This document shows positions 8,287 through 17,696 of a stretch of 64,000 nt of DNA, piece after piece. The stretch's first letter is position 1. Every line of letters begins with the position of its first letter. The notes below the pieces were generated by a model. It made no database searches and had not been told where the DNA came from. It saw nothing but the letters and a program-made list of their open reading frames with translations. Source of the stretch: Amorphoplanes friuliensis DSM 7358 (GTDB taxonomy: Bacteria; Actinomycetota; Actinomycetes; Mycobacteriales; Micromonosporaceae); NCBI RefSeq assembly GCF_000494755.1, contig NC_022657.1:5556001-5620000 (forward strand), given 5' to 3'. A program made the position numbers and the translations under genes.

Positions 8287-10733
8287 GCGCCCACGACCGA
8301 GGCCCGTCCTGCCCGTCGGGACGGCAGCACGGCTGCTGCCGCGCCGGCGAGTGCGGCGATGCCTACGAATGCCGCGAGCTGTCCGGCCGGGACGGCCAGG
8401 AGGGCGCTTGTCGCGCCGAAGGCCGCTTCGGCTGTCAGCCAGCCGTAGAGCACCCCGAAGAGCACTCCGGCCAGGGCTCCTGCGGCCGCCATCAGCAGCG
8501 CTTCGAGCATCAGCGTCGCGCTGAGCTGGGCGCGGGTGAGACCCAGCGCCCGGACCAGCGCCGATTCACGGGTGCGTTCGAGGACCGAGAGCGACAGGGT
8601 GTTCGTGATGCCGACCAGGGCGATGACCAGGGCGAAGCCCAGGAGGACCGCGATGATCCCGACGATCTGCCGGATCGCGTCGCCACGCTCGGCGCGGACG
8701 CTCGCCAGGTCGTCGACCTGGACCAGCGGGTGGGCCTGCAGGGCGGAGTCGAGCCTGGCCCGGCCGTCCGAGGGGCTCACACCGGGTGCCGTCCGGACCA
8801 TGACCAGTGAGTCGTCCCGGGCGGCCGGACCGAGTGTGGTGAAGTCGCCCGGCCAGAGCACCACGTCCCCCACCAGCGGAGAGGCCTGCACCACTGCGGC
8901 GACCTCCACGGTGGCGGTGCGTCCGTCCGCGGTCACCGACAACCGTTTGCCGACCGTGCCGCGACCGGCTGCCACGAGCGCGGTGCCCGGACCGAAGTCC
9001 GCGAGCCGCCCGCTCGTCACCACCGGCCGGTACGCCGACCCGATCGCCCCCGGGTCCAGACTTCCCACGGTGATCTTGCGGCCGGAGAGCTTGCCCTCGG
9101 TCTGCCTGACCGCGGCGACAAGATCGAAGGACGGGTCCCGGCGGAGTCCTGCCCCGACTGCCGCCGGAACACCCTTCCGTCCACCGGCCCCGGTCAGCAG
9201 GTAGTCGACCGGATAGGCCTCGTCGAGCTGAACCTCCGCGGTCCGGTCGACGGTCGCGGCGATGGTGCTGCCACCGGCCATCAGCGCGACGCCGACGAGC
9301 AGCGCCGCCGTGGTTGCCGCGGTGCGTCCCGGGTTACGACGGGCGTTGGCGACGGCGAGGCGTGCGGGCACCCCGAGGAGCCTGCCGGGCAGCCAGCCCA
9401 GGGCGGCCACGAGACGCCCGATCACCAGCGGGGAGATCAGCAGCAGGGCCAGGAAGTTGCCGATGCCACCCGCCACGACCAGGAGCATCGCGGGCTCGGG
9501 CTGATCCGTCCGCAGGCCGGCGACCGTGGTCAGGGTGCCTGCGACGCAGATCAGAACCGCGACCAGCACCTGCACCCGCCGGCTGCGGCGTCCACTCACG
9601 GGCACCACCAGGCGCAGGGCGGCGATCGGCGGCACCCGGGTCGCGCGGAACGCCGGAACAGCCGCGGAGACCACTGTCCCGAGAACGCCCACCAGCAGGG
9701 ACGCCACGATCGGCCACGGTGTCAGGACCAGGCCGCCGGCCGGGATGTCGGTGCCGAGTGATGCCGAACCCTTCATCAGCCCCCAGCCGACCCCGCCGCC
9801 CACCGCGAGGCCGGCGAGGGCGCCGGCCACGCCGACGAGGGCCGACTCGGTGAGCACGGAGCGGAAGATGTGCCCGCGTCCCGCGCCGACACACCGCAGG
9901 AGTGCGATCTCGCGCTGCCGTTGCGCCACCAGGATGGTGAACGTGTTCGCGATGACAAATCCGGCCACCAGCACAGCGACCGCGGCGAACAGCGCCAGTC
10001 CGATGCTCAGCCCACTGAGCTGGGCGAAGGCTTGCTCTGCCAGGTCGTGTCGCAGCTGATCGCCGGTGCGGACCCTGGCCCCGGCGGGCGCCGGCAGCGC
10101 GTCGCGCACGGTTGCCGGATCGGCGCCCGGCCGCAGTGTCGCCACGATCTCGCGAAAGCCGGTGGAACCCGTCAGCCGGGTCAGCTCACCCCTGGTCAGC
10201 ACCGTGGTGGACACGCCACCGCTCACGGCGACCACGCCCACGACCCGCAGAGGACGGCGGCGCTCCCGGGTGTCGAGGACCAGGGCGGTGTCGCCGATGC
10301 GATAGCCGGTCGCCGTCGCCGTTGCCGAGTCGATGGCCATCTCATCGCCGGTGGTGGGCACCACGCCGTCGACCAGCTCGAACGCGCGGAGCTCCGGCCG
10401 GTCACCGGCGTCGACGCCGTAGCCGGTCTCGCCGAAGGCCGTGACGAGACGACCCTGACGGTCGAGCAACGGCAGCCGCTCGCGCATGCGCCCGGCGGCA
10501 GCCGCGACGCCGTCAGCGCGACGGACCTCCTCCAATGTGGATGCGCCGAGGTGCGACCCGGCGCCCGCTGTGACCGCCACGTCGACATTCCGGGCTGAGC
10601 GTGCGTACTGGCCGACCAGCGCCTCCTCGGCGCTGTCGCTGAAGATCATGGTCCCGGCGACAAAACCGACCGCCAGCACGACGGCCAGCGCGGTCGGCAC
10701 CAGGCGACGGGGCCGCAGTCCGATCCCCCTCAT
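8283..10733 (-). CDS. FtsX-family ABC transporter permease with two FtsX domains
   Basis: 816 residues from an ATG that overlaps the ATPase stop (ATGA). One N-terminal membrane segment (TALAVVLAVGFVAGTMIF), a large extracytoplasmic MacB-like core, then FtsX domain 1 (LSIGLALFAAVAVLVAGFV, QRQREIALLRCVGAGR), a second core and FtsX domain 2 at the C-terminus (LVIALVGITNTLSLSVLERT, RESALVRALGLTR). The paired coupling helices (REIALLRCVGA, ESALVRALGL) are the ATPase contact motifs of this superfamily. With the ATPase upstream and the kinase downstream it forms an export or sensing unit, probably for lipids or cell-wall-active peptides; the substrate cannot be read from sequence. Confidence 0.92.
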   Translation of the reverse strand: MRGIGLRPRRLVPTALAVVLAVGFVAGTMIFSDSAEEALVGQYARSARNVDVAVTAGAGSHLGASTLEEVRRADGVAAAAGRMRERLPLLDRQGRLVTAFGETGYGVDAGDRPELRAFELVDGVVPTTGDEMAIDSATATATGYRIGDTALVLDTRERRRPLRVVGVVAVSGGVSTTVLTRGELTRLTGSTGFREIVATLRPGADPATVRDALPAPAGARVRTGDQLRHDLAEQAFAQLSGLSIGLALFAAVAVLVAGFVIANTFTILVAQRQREIALLRCVGAGRGHIFRSVLTESALVGVAGALAGLAVGGGVGWGLMKGSASLGTDIPAGGLVLTPWPIVASLLVGVLGTVVSAAVPAFRATRVPPIAALRLVVPVSGRRSRRVQVLVAVLICVAGTLTTVAGLRTDQPEPAMLLVVAGGIGNFLALLLISPLVIGRLVAALGWLPGRLLGVPARLAVANARRNPGRTAATTAALLVGVALMAGGSTIAATVDRTAEVQLDEAYPVDYLLTGAGGRKGVPAAVGAGLRRDPSFDLVAAVRQTEGKLSGRKITVGSLDPGAIGSAYRPVVTSGRLADFGPGTALVAAGRGTVGKRLSVTADGRTATVEVAAVVQASPLVGDVVLWPGDFTTLGPAARDDSLVMVRTAPGVSPSDGRARLDSALQAHPLVQVDDLASVRAERGDAIRQIVGIIAVLLGFALVIALVGITNTLSLSVLERTRESALVRALGLTRAQLSATLMLEALLMAAAGALAGVLFGVLYGWLTAEAAFGATSALLAVPAGQLAAFVGIAALAGAAAAVLPSRRAGRASVVGA

Positions 10734-11464
10734 CGGGTCGCCAGCCACTGGAGCCGGTCGGCGACACCATCGGGAGTGGGTGCCCGGAAGTCGTCCGCGA
10801 TCCGGCCGTCGGCGAGCACCACCACCCGGTCGGCATAACCCGCCGCGACGGGATCGTGGGTGACCATGACGATGGTCTGACCCCACTCGCGGACGCTGCG
10901 CCGGAGCAGCGAGAGCACCCCGGCGCCGGTACGGGTGTCCAGGCTGCCGGTCGGCTCGTCGGCGAAGACGACATGGGGACGGCTCATGAGCGCGCGGGCG
11001 CAGGCCACCCGTTGCTGCTGACCGCCCGAGAGCTGGGCCGGGTAGTGCCCCAGGCGGTCGCTCAGGCCGAGATCGGCCACCACCTGGGCCAGCCGCTCGC
11101 GGTCGGGCCGCCGGCCGGCGAGCTCGGTGGGCAGCACGATGTTCTGCTCCGCCGTCAGGGTCGGCAGCAGGTTGAAAGCCTGGAAGATGAATCCGATGCG
11201 GTCACGGCGGAGCGTCGTCAGCTCGCGGTCCTTCAGGCCGGCCAGCTCGGTGCCGCCGATGCGGATCGAGCCCGAACTGGCCGTGTCGAGCCCGGCCAGC
11301 AGGTGCATCAGGGTGGACTTGCCGGAGCCGGAGGGTCCGACGATGGCGGTGAACTCGCCGGCGGGGAACGTCACGCTCACCCGGTCGACGGCGGTCACCG
11401 CCGTGTCACCCTCGCCGTAGATCTTGACAAGGTCGTCCGCCCGCACCGCGTGGGTGGTCGTCAT
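10730..11464 (-). CDS. ABC transporter ATP-binding protein (MacB/LolD type)
   Basis: 244 residues after AGGAGGCCGAA. Complete nucleotide-binding domain: Walker A GPSGSGKSTLMHLLAGLD (about 42-59), Q-loop FIFQAFNLLPTL, signature LSGGQQQRVACARAL, Walker B VVFADEPTGSLD and switch His in MVTHDP. The sequence QAFNLLPTLTAEQN is typical of ATPases that pair with FtsX permeases. First gene of an operon with permease, kinase and regulator. Divergent from the chemosensory operon, with 158 bp between. Confidence 0.96.
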   Translation of the reverse strand: MTTTHAVRADDLVKIYGEGDTAVTAVDRVSVTFPAGEFTAIVGPSGSGKSTLMHLLAGLDTASSGSIRIGGTELAGLKDRELTTLRRDRIGFIFQAFNLLPTLTAEQNIVLPTELAGRRPDRERLAQVVADLGLSDRLGHYPAQLSGGQQQRVACARALMSRPHVVFADEPTGSLDTRTGAGVLSLLRRSVREWGQTIVMVTHDPVAAGYADRVVVLADGRIADDFRAPTPDGVADRLQWLATR

Positions 11465-11610
11465 TTCGGCCTCCTGTTTCTGTGGTCGGAGGCAATCTAG
11501 GAGCGGCCGGGGGCCGCCCGCGTCGTCGTCAAGTACCGTCCGCGCGTACTACTCAAGGAGGACGGCAGGCCGGACTGAAACATTCTCGCTAATTGGGTCG
11601 AAATGCCCGC

Positions 11611-11616
11611 TAGCCT
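11611..11616 (+). promoter_or_regulatory. -10 box TAGCCT for the chemosensory operon, leaderless geometry
   Basis: TAGCCT begins exactly 12 nt before the ATG of the first cheW gene at 11623 and no ribosome site is present. The 158-bp intergenic region upstream also serves the divergent ABC operon. No clear -35 box; the surrounding stretch is locally AT-richer (11580-11600), and no FliA-like flagellar promoter is evident. Confidence 0.4.
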
Positions 11617-11622
11617 GAGCGA

Positions 11623-12114
11623 ATGGTGCAGCCCGGACAAATGGCGCCACCGGTGGGAGCACCCACCGGTGACAGCTCGCTGGTTTTCCGGGCCGGCACC
11701 CTGCTCTGCGCACTGCGCCTCGGTGAGGTGGTCGAGACCATGCGGCCGCTGGTTACCCATCCCCTGGCCGGTACGCCCGCGTTCGTCACCGGTATCTGCA
11801 TCATGCGGGGCATCCCGACCCTGGTGATCGACGTGGCCCGGCTCCTCGGCGGCGCCGGGGCCGACGTCGAGCGGTTCATCGCGGTACGGACCGAACACGG
11901 TCCGGTGGCCTTCGCGACCGGGGCGATCCACGGGGTCCGGCCGGTCAGCGCCGACTCCGCGCACCGGCACGAGGCCCTCCTGGGTGATGCCCCGGCCCGT
12001 CTGGTCGCCGCCGTCGGCACGATCGACGCCGAGCCGGTCCTGCTGCTGCAGAGCATGCGGCTCGTACCGGACGAGGTGTGGGCCGCCGCCGCCGCTCTGA
12101 CGGTGCCGTCATGA
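11623..12114 (+). CDS. CheW-like scaffold protein (first; WspB-like position)
   Basis: 163 residues, a single CheW SH3-like fold: SSLVFRAGTLLCALRLGEVVETMRP at the N-terminus, then GICIMRGIPTLVIDVARLLG, the standard second subdomain start. CheW couples chemoreceptors to the CheA kinase. It is the first gene of a seven-gene operon in which every junction overlaps; its stop overlaps the cheR start (ATGA). An operon with two CheW genes flanking a TPR-bearing CheR matches the Wsp arrangement. The start lacks a ribosome site and fits leaderless translation. Confidence 0.85.
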   Translation: MVQPGQMAPPVGAPTGDSSLVFRAGTLLCALRLGEVVETMRPLVTHPLAGTPAFVTGICIMRGIPTLVIDVARLLGGAGADVERFIAVRTEHGPVAFATGAIHGVRPVSADSAHRHEALLGDAPARLVAAVGTIDAEPVLLLQSMRLVPDEVWAAAAALTVPS

Positions 12115-13508
12115 CGGCCACCCCCGAGGTGACGAGGTTCCGGACGTTGCTCGCCGCGAAGCTCGGCTGGACCTTCGACGACAACGACGTCTCGCAGCTC
12201 GACGACGTCCTGGCCAAGCGCTCCGGATCGCACCGGCTGAGCCGGACGGCGTACCTGAGCAGGTTGGGCGCCCCGGGCTGGGACGCCGAGCTGACCAAGC
12301 TCGCCGAGGACCTGACCATCAACGAGACGTACTTCTACCGGCACGGGGAGCAGTTCCGCGCGCTGGCCGACGTCGCCCTGCCCGAACGCCTCCAGGCGCG
12401 GTCGGCCCAGCGGGTCCTGCGGATGCTCTCGGTCGGGTGTTCCTCCGGCGAGGAGGCCTACACCCTGGCCATCGTCGCGCGGGAGTCACAGCCCGATCGC
12501 GACTGGATCGTCTCCGTGCTGGGTCTCGACGCCAGCCCGGCGGTGCTGCGCCGCGCGACGGCCGCCCGCTATTCGTCCTGGTCGCTGCGGGAGACCCCGG
12601 ACGACGTACGCCAGCGCTGGTTCCACCCGCACGACGGCTACTACGAGCTGGACGCCGCGATCCGGGCGACGGTGCAGTTCCGGCAGTACAACGTGGCGAC
12701 ACCGGACGACAACCTCTGGCGGCCGGACCAGTACGACGTCGTGTTCTGCCGCAACCTGCTGATGTATCTGACGCAGCCGGTCCGGGACCAGCTCATCGAG
12801 CGGATGACCAGATCGCTGTCGCCGGGTGGCTACCTGTTCCTCGGGCACACCGACTCACTCGGCAGCCGGCCCGAGGGGCTCGAGCCGCAGCACACCCATC
12901 AGACGTTCTACTACCGCCGGCGGACCGTTCCGGACGCTCTGCGTTTCGAGGAGCCGCTGGTCGTGACGCCCACCAGGACGAGGCCGGCGCCGCAGGAACC
13001 GATCGAGTCGGACGCCTACGAGCGGGCGCTGCGGCTGCTGCACGACGAGCGGTTCGGTGAGGCGCTGAAGCTGATCGAGGCCTCACCGCAGGACCGTCCC
13101 GCACCCCGCGATCTGCTGCTGCACAGCGTTCTGCTGGCGCACACCGGGCGCATCGACGAGGGCGAGAGGCTCTGCCGCCGGCTCCTCGACCTCGACGGCC
13201 TGTACGCGGACGCCCACCACCAGCTCGCCGTCTGCCTCGAGGACGGCGCCGGCACCGACGCGGCGATCGCGCAGTACCGTCTGGCCGCTCACCTGGACCC
13301 GGAGTTCGCGATGCCCCGCATGCGGCTCGGGCTGCTCGCCCGCCGCCGCGGTGAGAACCGCACCGCCGCCACCGAGCTGGACCGCGCGCTGACTCTGCTC
13401 AGGCAGGAACGCGACGACCGGATCGCCCTGTTCGGCGGTGGCTTCGGCCGGATCGCCCTGACCACGCTCTGCCGTACGGAGCTCGACGCCTGCGGGGCCC
13501 GCCGATGA
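12111..13508 (+). CDS. CheR-type MCP glutamate methyltransferase with C-terminal TPR region (WspC-like)
   Basis: 465 residues. Residues 1-265 form the SAM-dependent CheR methyltransferase: alpha-helical N-domain, the substrate motif INETYFYRHGEQFRAL, SAM-binding LRMLSVGCSSGEEAYTLAIV, QYDVVFCRNLLMYL and PGGYLFLGHTDSL. Residues about 305-460 are helical repeats of TPR type (YERALRLLHDERFGEALKLI, LLAHTGRIDEGERLCRRLLD, DAHHQLAVCLEDG, MRLGLLARRRGENRTAATEL). TPR-fused CheR proteins are characteristic of Wsp-like and other alternative chemosensory systems rather than of classical chemotaxis. ATGA overlap with cheW before it. Confidence 0.93.
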   Translation: MTATPEVTRFRTLLAAKLGWTFDDNDVSQLDDVLAKRSGSHRLSRTAYLSRLGAPGWDAELTKLAEDLTINETYFYRHGEQFRALADVALPERLQARSAQRVLRMLSVGCSSGEEAYTLAIVARESQPDRDWIVSVLGLDASPAVLRRATAARYSSWSLRETPDDVRQRWFHPHDGYYELDAAIRATVQFRQYNVATPDDNLWRPDQYDVVFCRNLLMYLTQPVRDQLIERMTRSLSPGGYLFLGHTDSLGSRPEGLEPQHTHQTFYYRRRTVPDALRFEEPLVVTPTRTRPAPQEPIESDAYERALRLLHDERFGEALKLIEASPQDRPAPRDLLLHSVLLAHTGRIDEGERLCRRLLDLDGLYADAHHQLAVCLEDGAGTDAAIAQYRLAAHLDPEFAMPRMRLGLLARRRGENRTAATELDRALTLLRQERDDRIALFGGGFGRIALTTLCRTELDACGARR

Positions 13509-14044
13509 GCCCGAACGACGTGACCGACCGCCTGCGGGAGCTGCGCGGCGACTTCGACCGCTCGTTCACCGAGCCGGCGCGCCAGCACGACGTCGAGTAC
13601 GCCGAGCTGCTCGCCATCCTCGCCGGTGGCCGCGCCTACGCCCTGCGGCTCTCGCAGGCCTCGGGTGTGCACTCGGACCGGCCCGTAACACCGTTGCCAG
13701 GACCTCAGCCGGCGCTGCTCGGAGTCGCGGGATTCAGCGGCGCCATCGTGCCGGTCTACGACCTCGCGGCTCTGCTGGGACATCCCGTACCGGAGCGGCC
13801 GCGCTGGCTCGTGCTGGCAGCCGGCACCCCGCCCCTGGCCCTCGCCTTTCACGACCTCGACGGTCACGTCCGGGTGCCGACCTCGACGATCGTCGGCGAG
13901 ACCGACGGGCACAGCGGCCGCGACGTGCTGCGCGGCATGGTTCCCCTGCCGGGCGGCACCCGCCCGATCGTGGACCTGCCTTCGGCCCGCGCGGTCGTGC
14001 ACCAGCTGACCGGACACACCACGCACAACACCGAGGAGCGGTGA
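13505..14044 (+). CDS. CheW-like scaffold protein (second; WspD-like position)
   Basis: 179 residues with a diverged CheW domain from about residue 35: YAELLAILAGGRAYALRL, ALLGVAGFSGAIVPVYDLAALLGHP, VLAAGTPPLALAFHDLDGHV, then GTRPIVDLPSARAVVHQL. An N-terminal extension (RLRELRGDFDRSFTEPARQ) is amphipathic, like the N-terminus of WspD-type CheW proteins. Overlaps cheR by ATGA and the receptor gene by GTGA. Being different in sequence from the first CheW, the two probably have separate binding sites in the array. Confidence 0.83.
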   Translation: MSPNDVTDRLRELRGDFDRSFTEPARQHDVEYAELLAILAGGRAYALRLSQASGVHSDRPVTPLPGPQPALLGVAGFSGAIVPVYDLAALLGHPVPERPRWLVLAAGTPPLALAFHDLDGHVRVPTSTIVGETDGHSGRDVLRGMVPLPGGTRPIVDLPSARAVVHQLTGHTTHNTEER

Positions 14045-15516
14045 CCGCCATGGCCAAACGCACGTTCGGCAACAAGCTCGCGTTCGGTTTCGGGCTCACG
14101 GTGGCCCTGACCCTGATCATGGGCGCGTCCTCGGTGGCTGCGCTGTCGATCGTCGTCGACGCGAAGGACGACGCGATCAAGGTCGCGGTGGACGACCTGG
14201 TCAGCGCCGAGCACCTGACCACCAAGGCGGAGAGCCGGATCAGTGACTACCGCGGTTACCTGCTCAACGGCAACCAGGAGTACCTGGACCTGACGAACGC
14301 CGACCGTGAGGAATTCCTCGACCTGGTCGGCCAGCTGCGCGGCACGCTCACCGATCCGACGGCCCTGGCCCTGCTCAGTGCCGTGTCCGAGGCGGAGGCG
14401 AAGCACGCCGCCGTGCTCCAGCCGGTGATCGAGCGCCGCAAGACGATCGACAACCTCACGAACATCAGTCAGCTCAACGCGACCGAGGTCGCGCCGGCCC
14501 GCAAGGCCCTGCAGGACTCGATCGCCGCCCTGACCAATCGGGTACGCACCGACGTCGAGACGGCGCGGAAGGACTCGTCGGCCCGGGCGACCCAGGCCAT
14601 CGTGCTCATCGTCGGACTCGGTCTGTTGGCCATGGCCTGCGGTGGTGTCATCGCCTGGCGGCTCAACCGGGATCTGCGCCGTGAGGTCGGTGCCGCCGTC
14701 GGGCACATCCAGAGCTCCTCGGCCGAGCTCGAGGCCGCGGCCGCGCAGCAGGCCTCCGGCGGCCGTGACCAGGCCAGCGCCATGAGCGAGATCACCACGA
14801 CGATCAGCGAACTGCTGATCACCTCCCGCCAGATCGCCGAGAACGCCCAGCGGGTCTCGAAGATCGCCGAGGACACGGCGGACGCGGCCCTGAGCGGCGA
14901 CTCCACGATCGACCAGACGCGTACGTCGATCGCGGCCATCCGCAACCAGGTGGACCAGATCGTGCAGCACATGCTGGCCCTGGGCGAGAAGTCCCAGCAG
15001 ATCGGCGGTGTCGTCGATCTGGTGTCGGAGCTGGCCGAGCAGACCAACATCCTCGCGATCAACGCGACGATCGAGGCCAGCGGCGCCGGCGAGTGGGGGC
15101 GGCGGTTCGCGGTCGTCGCCGAGGAGATCCGCAAGCTGGCGGACCGGACGGCGGGCTCCGCCAAGGAGATCCGCACGCTGATCGACGACGTCCGGGGCGC
15201 CGTCAACACGACCGTCATGGCCACGGAAATCGGAGCGAAGTCCGTCGATGCGGGCTCGCGGCAGTTCGACGACGCCACCAGTTCGTTCCGGCGCATCGCT
15301 CAGCTGGTCGCGACCACGAACGACGCGACGCGCGAGATCGAACTGTCCACGAAGCAGCAGACCACCGCGGTCGAACAGGTCAACGTGGCGGCCTCCGACA
15401 CGGCCCGGGTCACCCGGGAGACCGAGGCCAGCGCCGTGCAGACCAAACAGACCGCCGCGCACCTGTCCAGCCTCTCCGGGGACCTGCTCGAACTGGTCGG
15501 CACCGGGCGGCGCTGA
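14041..15516 (+). CDS. Methyl-accepting chemotaxis protein (chemoreceptor, WspA-like position)
   Basis: 491 residues from a GTG overlapping the previous stop (an ATG three codons later is possible). Transmembrane 1 about 11-37, an extracytoplasmic helical region about 38-180 (rich in Asp/Glu/Ala, probably a four-helix bundle with RISDYRGYLLNGNQEYLDL), transmembrane 2 about 181-206. The signalling domain follows at once, with no HAMP domain recognisable: the hairpin tip is EQTNILAINATIEASGAGEW at residues about 333-352, then GRRFAVVAEEIRKLADRTAG. Arms on both sides are roughly 130 residues. The tip differs from the usual NAAIEAARAGEHGRGF by Ser-Gly and Trp. Paired QA/EQ-type sites fit methylation by the adjacent CheR/CheB. 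Confidence 0.93.
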   Translation: MTAMAKRTFGNKLAFGFGLTVALTLIMGASSVAALSIVVDAKDDAIKVAVDDLVSAEHLTTKAESRISDYRGYLLNGNQEYLDLTNADREEFLDLVGQLRGTLTDPTALALLSAVSEAEAKHAAVLQPVIERRKTIDNLTNISQLNATEVAPARKALQDSIAALTNRVRTDVETARKDSSARATQAIVLIVGLGLLAMACGGVIAWRLNRDLRREVGAAVGHIQSSSAELEAAAAQQASGGRDQASAMSEITTTISELLITSRQIAENAQRVSKIAEDTADAALSGDSTIDQTRTSIAAIRNQVDQIVQHMLALGEKSQQIGGVVDLVSELAEQTNILAINATIEASGAGEWGRRFAVVAEEIRKLADRTAGSAKEIRTLIDDVRGAVNTTVMATEIGAKSVDAGSRQFDDATSSFRRIAQLVATTNDATREIELSTKQQTTAVEQVNVAASDTARVTRETEASAVQTKQTAAHLSSLSGDLLELVGTGRR

Positions 15517-17696
15517 TGAGCCCGGATCCCCTGCGCTACTTCCGGATCGAGGCGCGCGAGCTGGTCGACCAGATCAGCGCGGGCGTCCTCGACCTGGACC
15601 AGCAACCCGGGCCGGAGCTGGTCGCCCGCCTGCTGCGGTTCGCGCACACCCTGAAGGGCGCCGCGCGGGTCGTACGCCAGAAGGAGATCGCCGACCGGGC
15701 GCACGCGTTCGAGGAAGTGCTGGTCCCCCACCGTCAGGGCGCCGAGGCGCTCCCGGCGGACGAGATGCGGGAGCTGCTCCGCCTCAACGACGAGATCGAA
15801 GCAAAGGTCACCGCGCTCGAGTCCCCCGAGAGAACCAGCGAAGGCGACGGACCGGAGACCGTAGGCACGGGTGCGAAGGCCCCACAGGCAGCTGCGCCGG
15901 AAGAGCAGAAGGCGGTCGGACAGGCCGGCACCACGGGTCCTGAGCCGGGAACCGTGGAAGCCGCCCACGCAGCCGCCGAGCAGGCGCGGACCGCCCCGGC
16001 CTCGCACAACGAGCCGACACCGGCGGCCCGCGCAGCAACCGCCGACGTGGACGAGTTGCTCGATGCCGTCGGGGAGGCGCACGCGCGGTTCGCGCCGTTA
16101 CGGACGAGCGGGCACGCCCTCGATCGGCTGATCCGGTCGGCGGAGTCGCTCGCCGATCAGCTGCGGGTGGGCCGGACGACCGGGCAGACCGAGGGGGCGC
16201 GGGTCGCCGCCGCACGGCTGGCGTCCGATCTCGGTGCTCTGGGGCGGCGGGTCACCGACACCGTCGAGCAGGTCGAGCGGGAGCTGGACGAGGTCCGGGG
16301 GCGCGCCGAACGACTGCGGCTGGTCTCCGCGTCGAGCATCTTCACCTCGTTGCACCGCGCGGTGCGGGACGCCGCGGACGCGCAGGGCAAGCGGGTGCGG
16401 TTCGAGGGCCGGGGCGGTGAACTGCGCATGGATCCGCAGGTGCTGACCCTGGCCAGCAGCGCGCTGCTGCACGTCGTCCGCAACGCCGTCGCGCACGGGA
16501 TCGAGTCCGCCGGGGAGCGGGCCGCCGCGGGGAAACCCGCCGAGGGCAAGGTGCTGGTCGAGGTCGAGCGGCGCGGCCGGTACGTGGGATTCCGCTGCAC
16601 CGACGACGGCCGCGGGTTCGACCTGGCGGCGGTACGGCGTACCGCCGAGGCCCGAGGTCTGCTGATGGCGGGCGGCACCCCACCGGACGAGCAGACGCTG
16701 GTGGAGCTGGTGCTCCGCGGCGGCATCAGCACCTCCCCGACGGTGACCGAGGTGGCCGGGCGCGGCATCGGGCTCGACGTGGCCCGGGATGTCGCCGATC
16801 AGCTCGGCGGGGACGTGTCGGTGCGTACCGAGGCCGGCCGTGGTGCCGTCATCGAGCTGGTGCTGCCGCTCGCACTGCTATCGCTGCACGGCCTGATCGT
16901 CGAGGCCGCCGACACCGTGGCGACGGTACCGCTCGATGCCGTACGCACCTGCGTACGGTTGCTGCCGGAGCAGGCGACCGCCGCGGCCGTCACGGGGAAG
17001 ATGGCGCACGACGGCGAGGCCGTTCCGTTCCTGCCCCTGGCCCGGGCGCTGTACGCGGGCACGACCGTGCCGGAAGGCGGCGGCCCGACCGTGGCGGTGA
17101 TCGTCGGACTCGACGGTGAACAGGTGGCGGTCGGCGTCGACCGGCTCGCCGGGACGTCCACGCTGGTGGTGCGTCCGCTGCCCGATCTCGCGCCGGCAGC
17201 GCCGGTGATCGGTGGTGTGTCGATGGATCTCGACGGCAATCCCCGGCTCGTCCTCGACGCGCAGGGACTGGTGGCGGAGACGTTGCGCCTGGGCGGAGGT
17301 GGTGCGCCGCCGGCCGCGGCCGCGCCACGGCTTCCCATCCTGGTGGTCGACGACTCGCTCACCACACGCATGCTGGAGCGCAGCATCCTGGAGTCCGCCG
17401 GGTACGAAGTGGACCTGGCCGCCTCCGGTGAGGAAGGGCTCGAGAAGGCCCGGTCCCGCCGGTACGGGCTTTATCTCACGGACATCGACATGCCGGGCAT
17501 CGACGGGTTCACCTTCGTCTCCGAGACCCGCGCGGACCCGGAACTGGCCACGGTGCCCGCGATCCTGGTCAGCTCGCGGGCCAGCGCGGAGGACCGGCAG
17601 CGGGGTGTGGCGGCGGGGGCGAGCGCGTACGTGGTGAAGGGTGAGTTCAACCAGGAGGAGCTGCTCGCCCACATCCGACGGCTGGTGCCGGCATGA
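15516..17696 (+). CDS. Hybrid CheA histidine kinase with C-terminal receiver (WspE-like)
   Basis: 726 residues. Domains in order: Hpt (about 1-110) with phospho-acceptor His44 in FAHTLKGAARVVR; Ala/Pro-rich linker; helical dimerisation-like region (about 175-285); ATPase with N-box HVVRNAVAHGIES near 319 and GRGFDLAAV, GRGIGLDVARDV; CheW-like regulatory domain (about 450-600); C-terminal receiver with Asp612-Asp613, phospho-acceptor Asp656 in LYLTDIDMPGIDG and VVKGEFN. CheA proteins with their own receiver are typical of Wsp, Frz and Chp systems. TGATG overlap with the receptor gene and ATGA with cheB. No stand-alone CheY is encoded nearby. Confidence 0.94.
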   Translation: MSPDPLRYFRIEARELVDQISAGVLDLDQQPGPELVARLLRFAHTLKGAARVVRQKEIADRAHAFEEVLVPHRQGAEALPADEMRELLRLNDEIEAKVTALESPERTSEGDGPETVGTGAKAPQAAAPEEQKAVGQAGTTGPEPGTVEAAHAAAEQARTAPASHNEPTPAARAATADVDELLDAVGEAHARFAPLRTSGHALDRLIRSAESLADQLRVGRTTGQTEGARVAAARLASDLGALGRRVTDTVEQVERELDEVRGRAERLRLVSASSIFTSLHRAVRDAADAQGKRVRFEGRGGELRMDPQVLTLASSALLHVVRNAVAHGIESAGERAAAGKPAEGKVLVEVERRGRYVGFRCTDDGRGFDLAAVRRTAEARGLLMAGGTPPDEQTLVELVLRGGISTSPTVTEVAGRGIGLDVARDVADQLGGDVSVRTEAGRGAVIELVLPLALLSLHGLIVEAADTVATVPLDAVRTCVRLLPEQATAAAVTGKMAHDGEAVPFLPLARALYAGTTVPEGGGPTVAVIVGLDGEQVAVGVDRLAGTSTLVVRPLPDLAPAAPVIGGVSMDLDGNPRLVLDAQGLVAETLRLGGGGAPPAAAAPRLPILVVDDSLTTRMLERSILESAGYEVDLAASGEEGLEKARSRRYGLYLTDIDMPGIDGFTFVSETRADPELATVPAILVSSRASAEDRQRGVAAGASAYVVKGEFNQEELLAHIRRLVPA

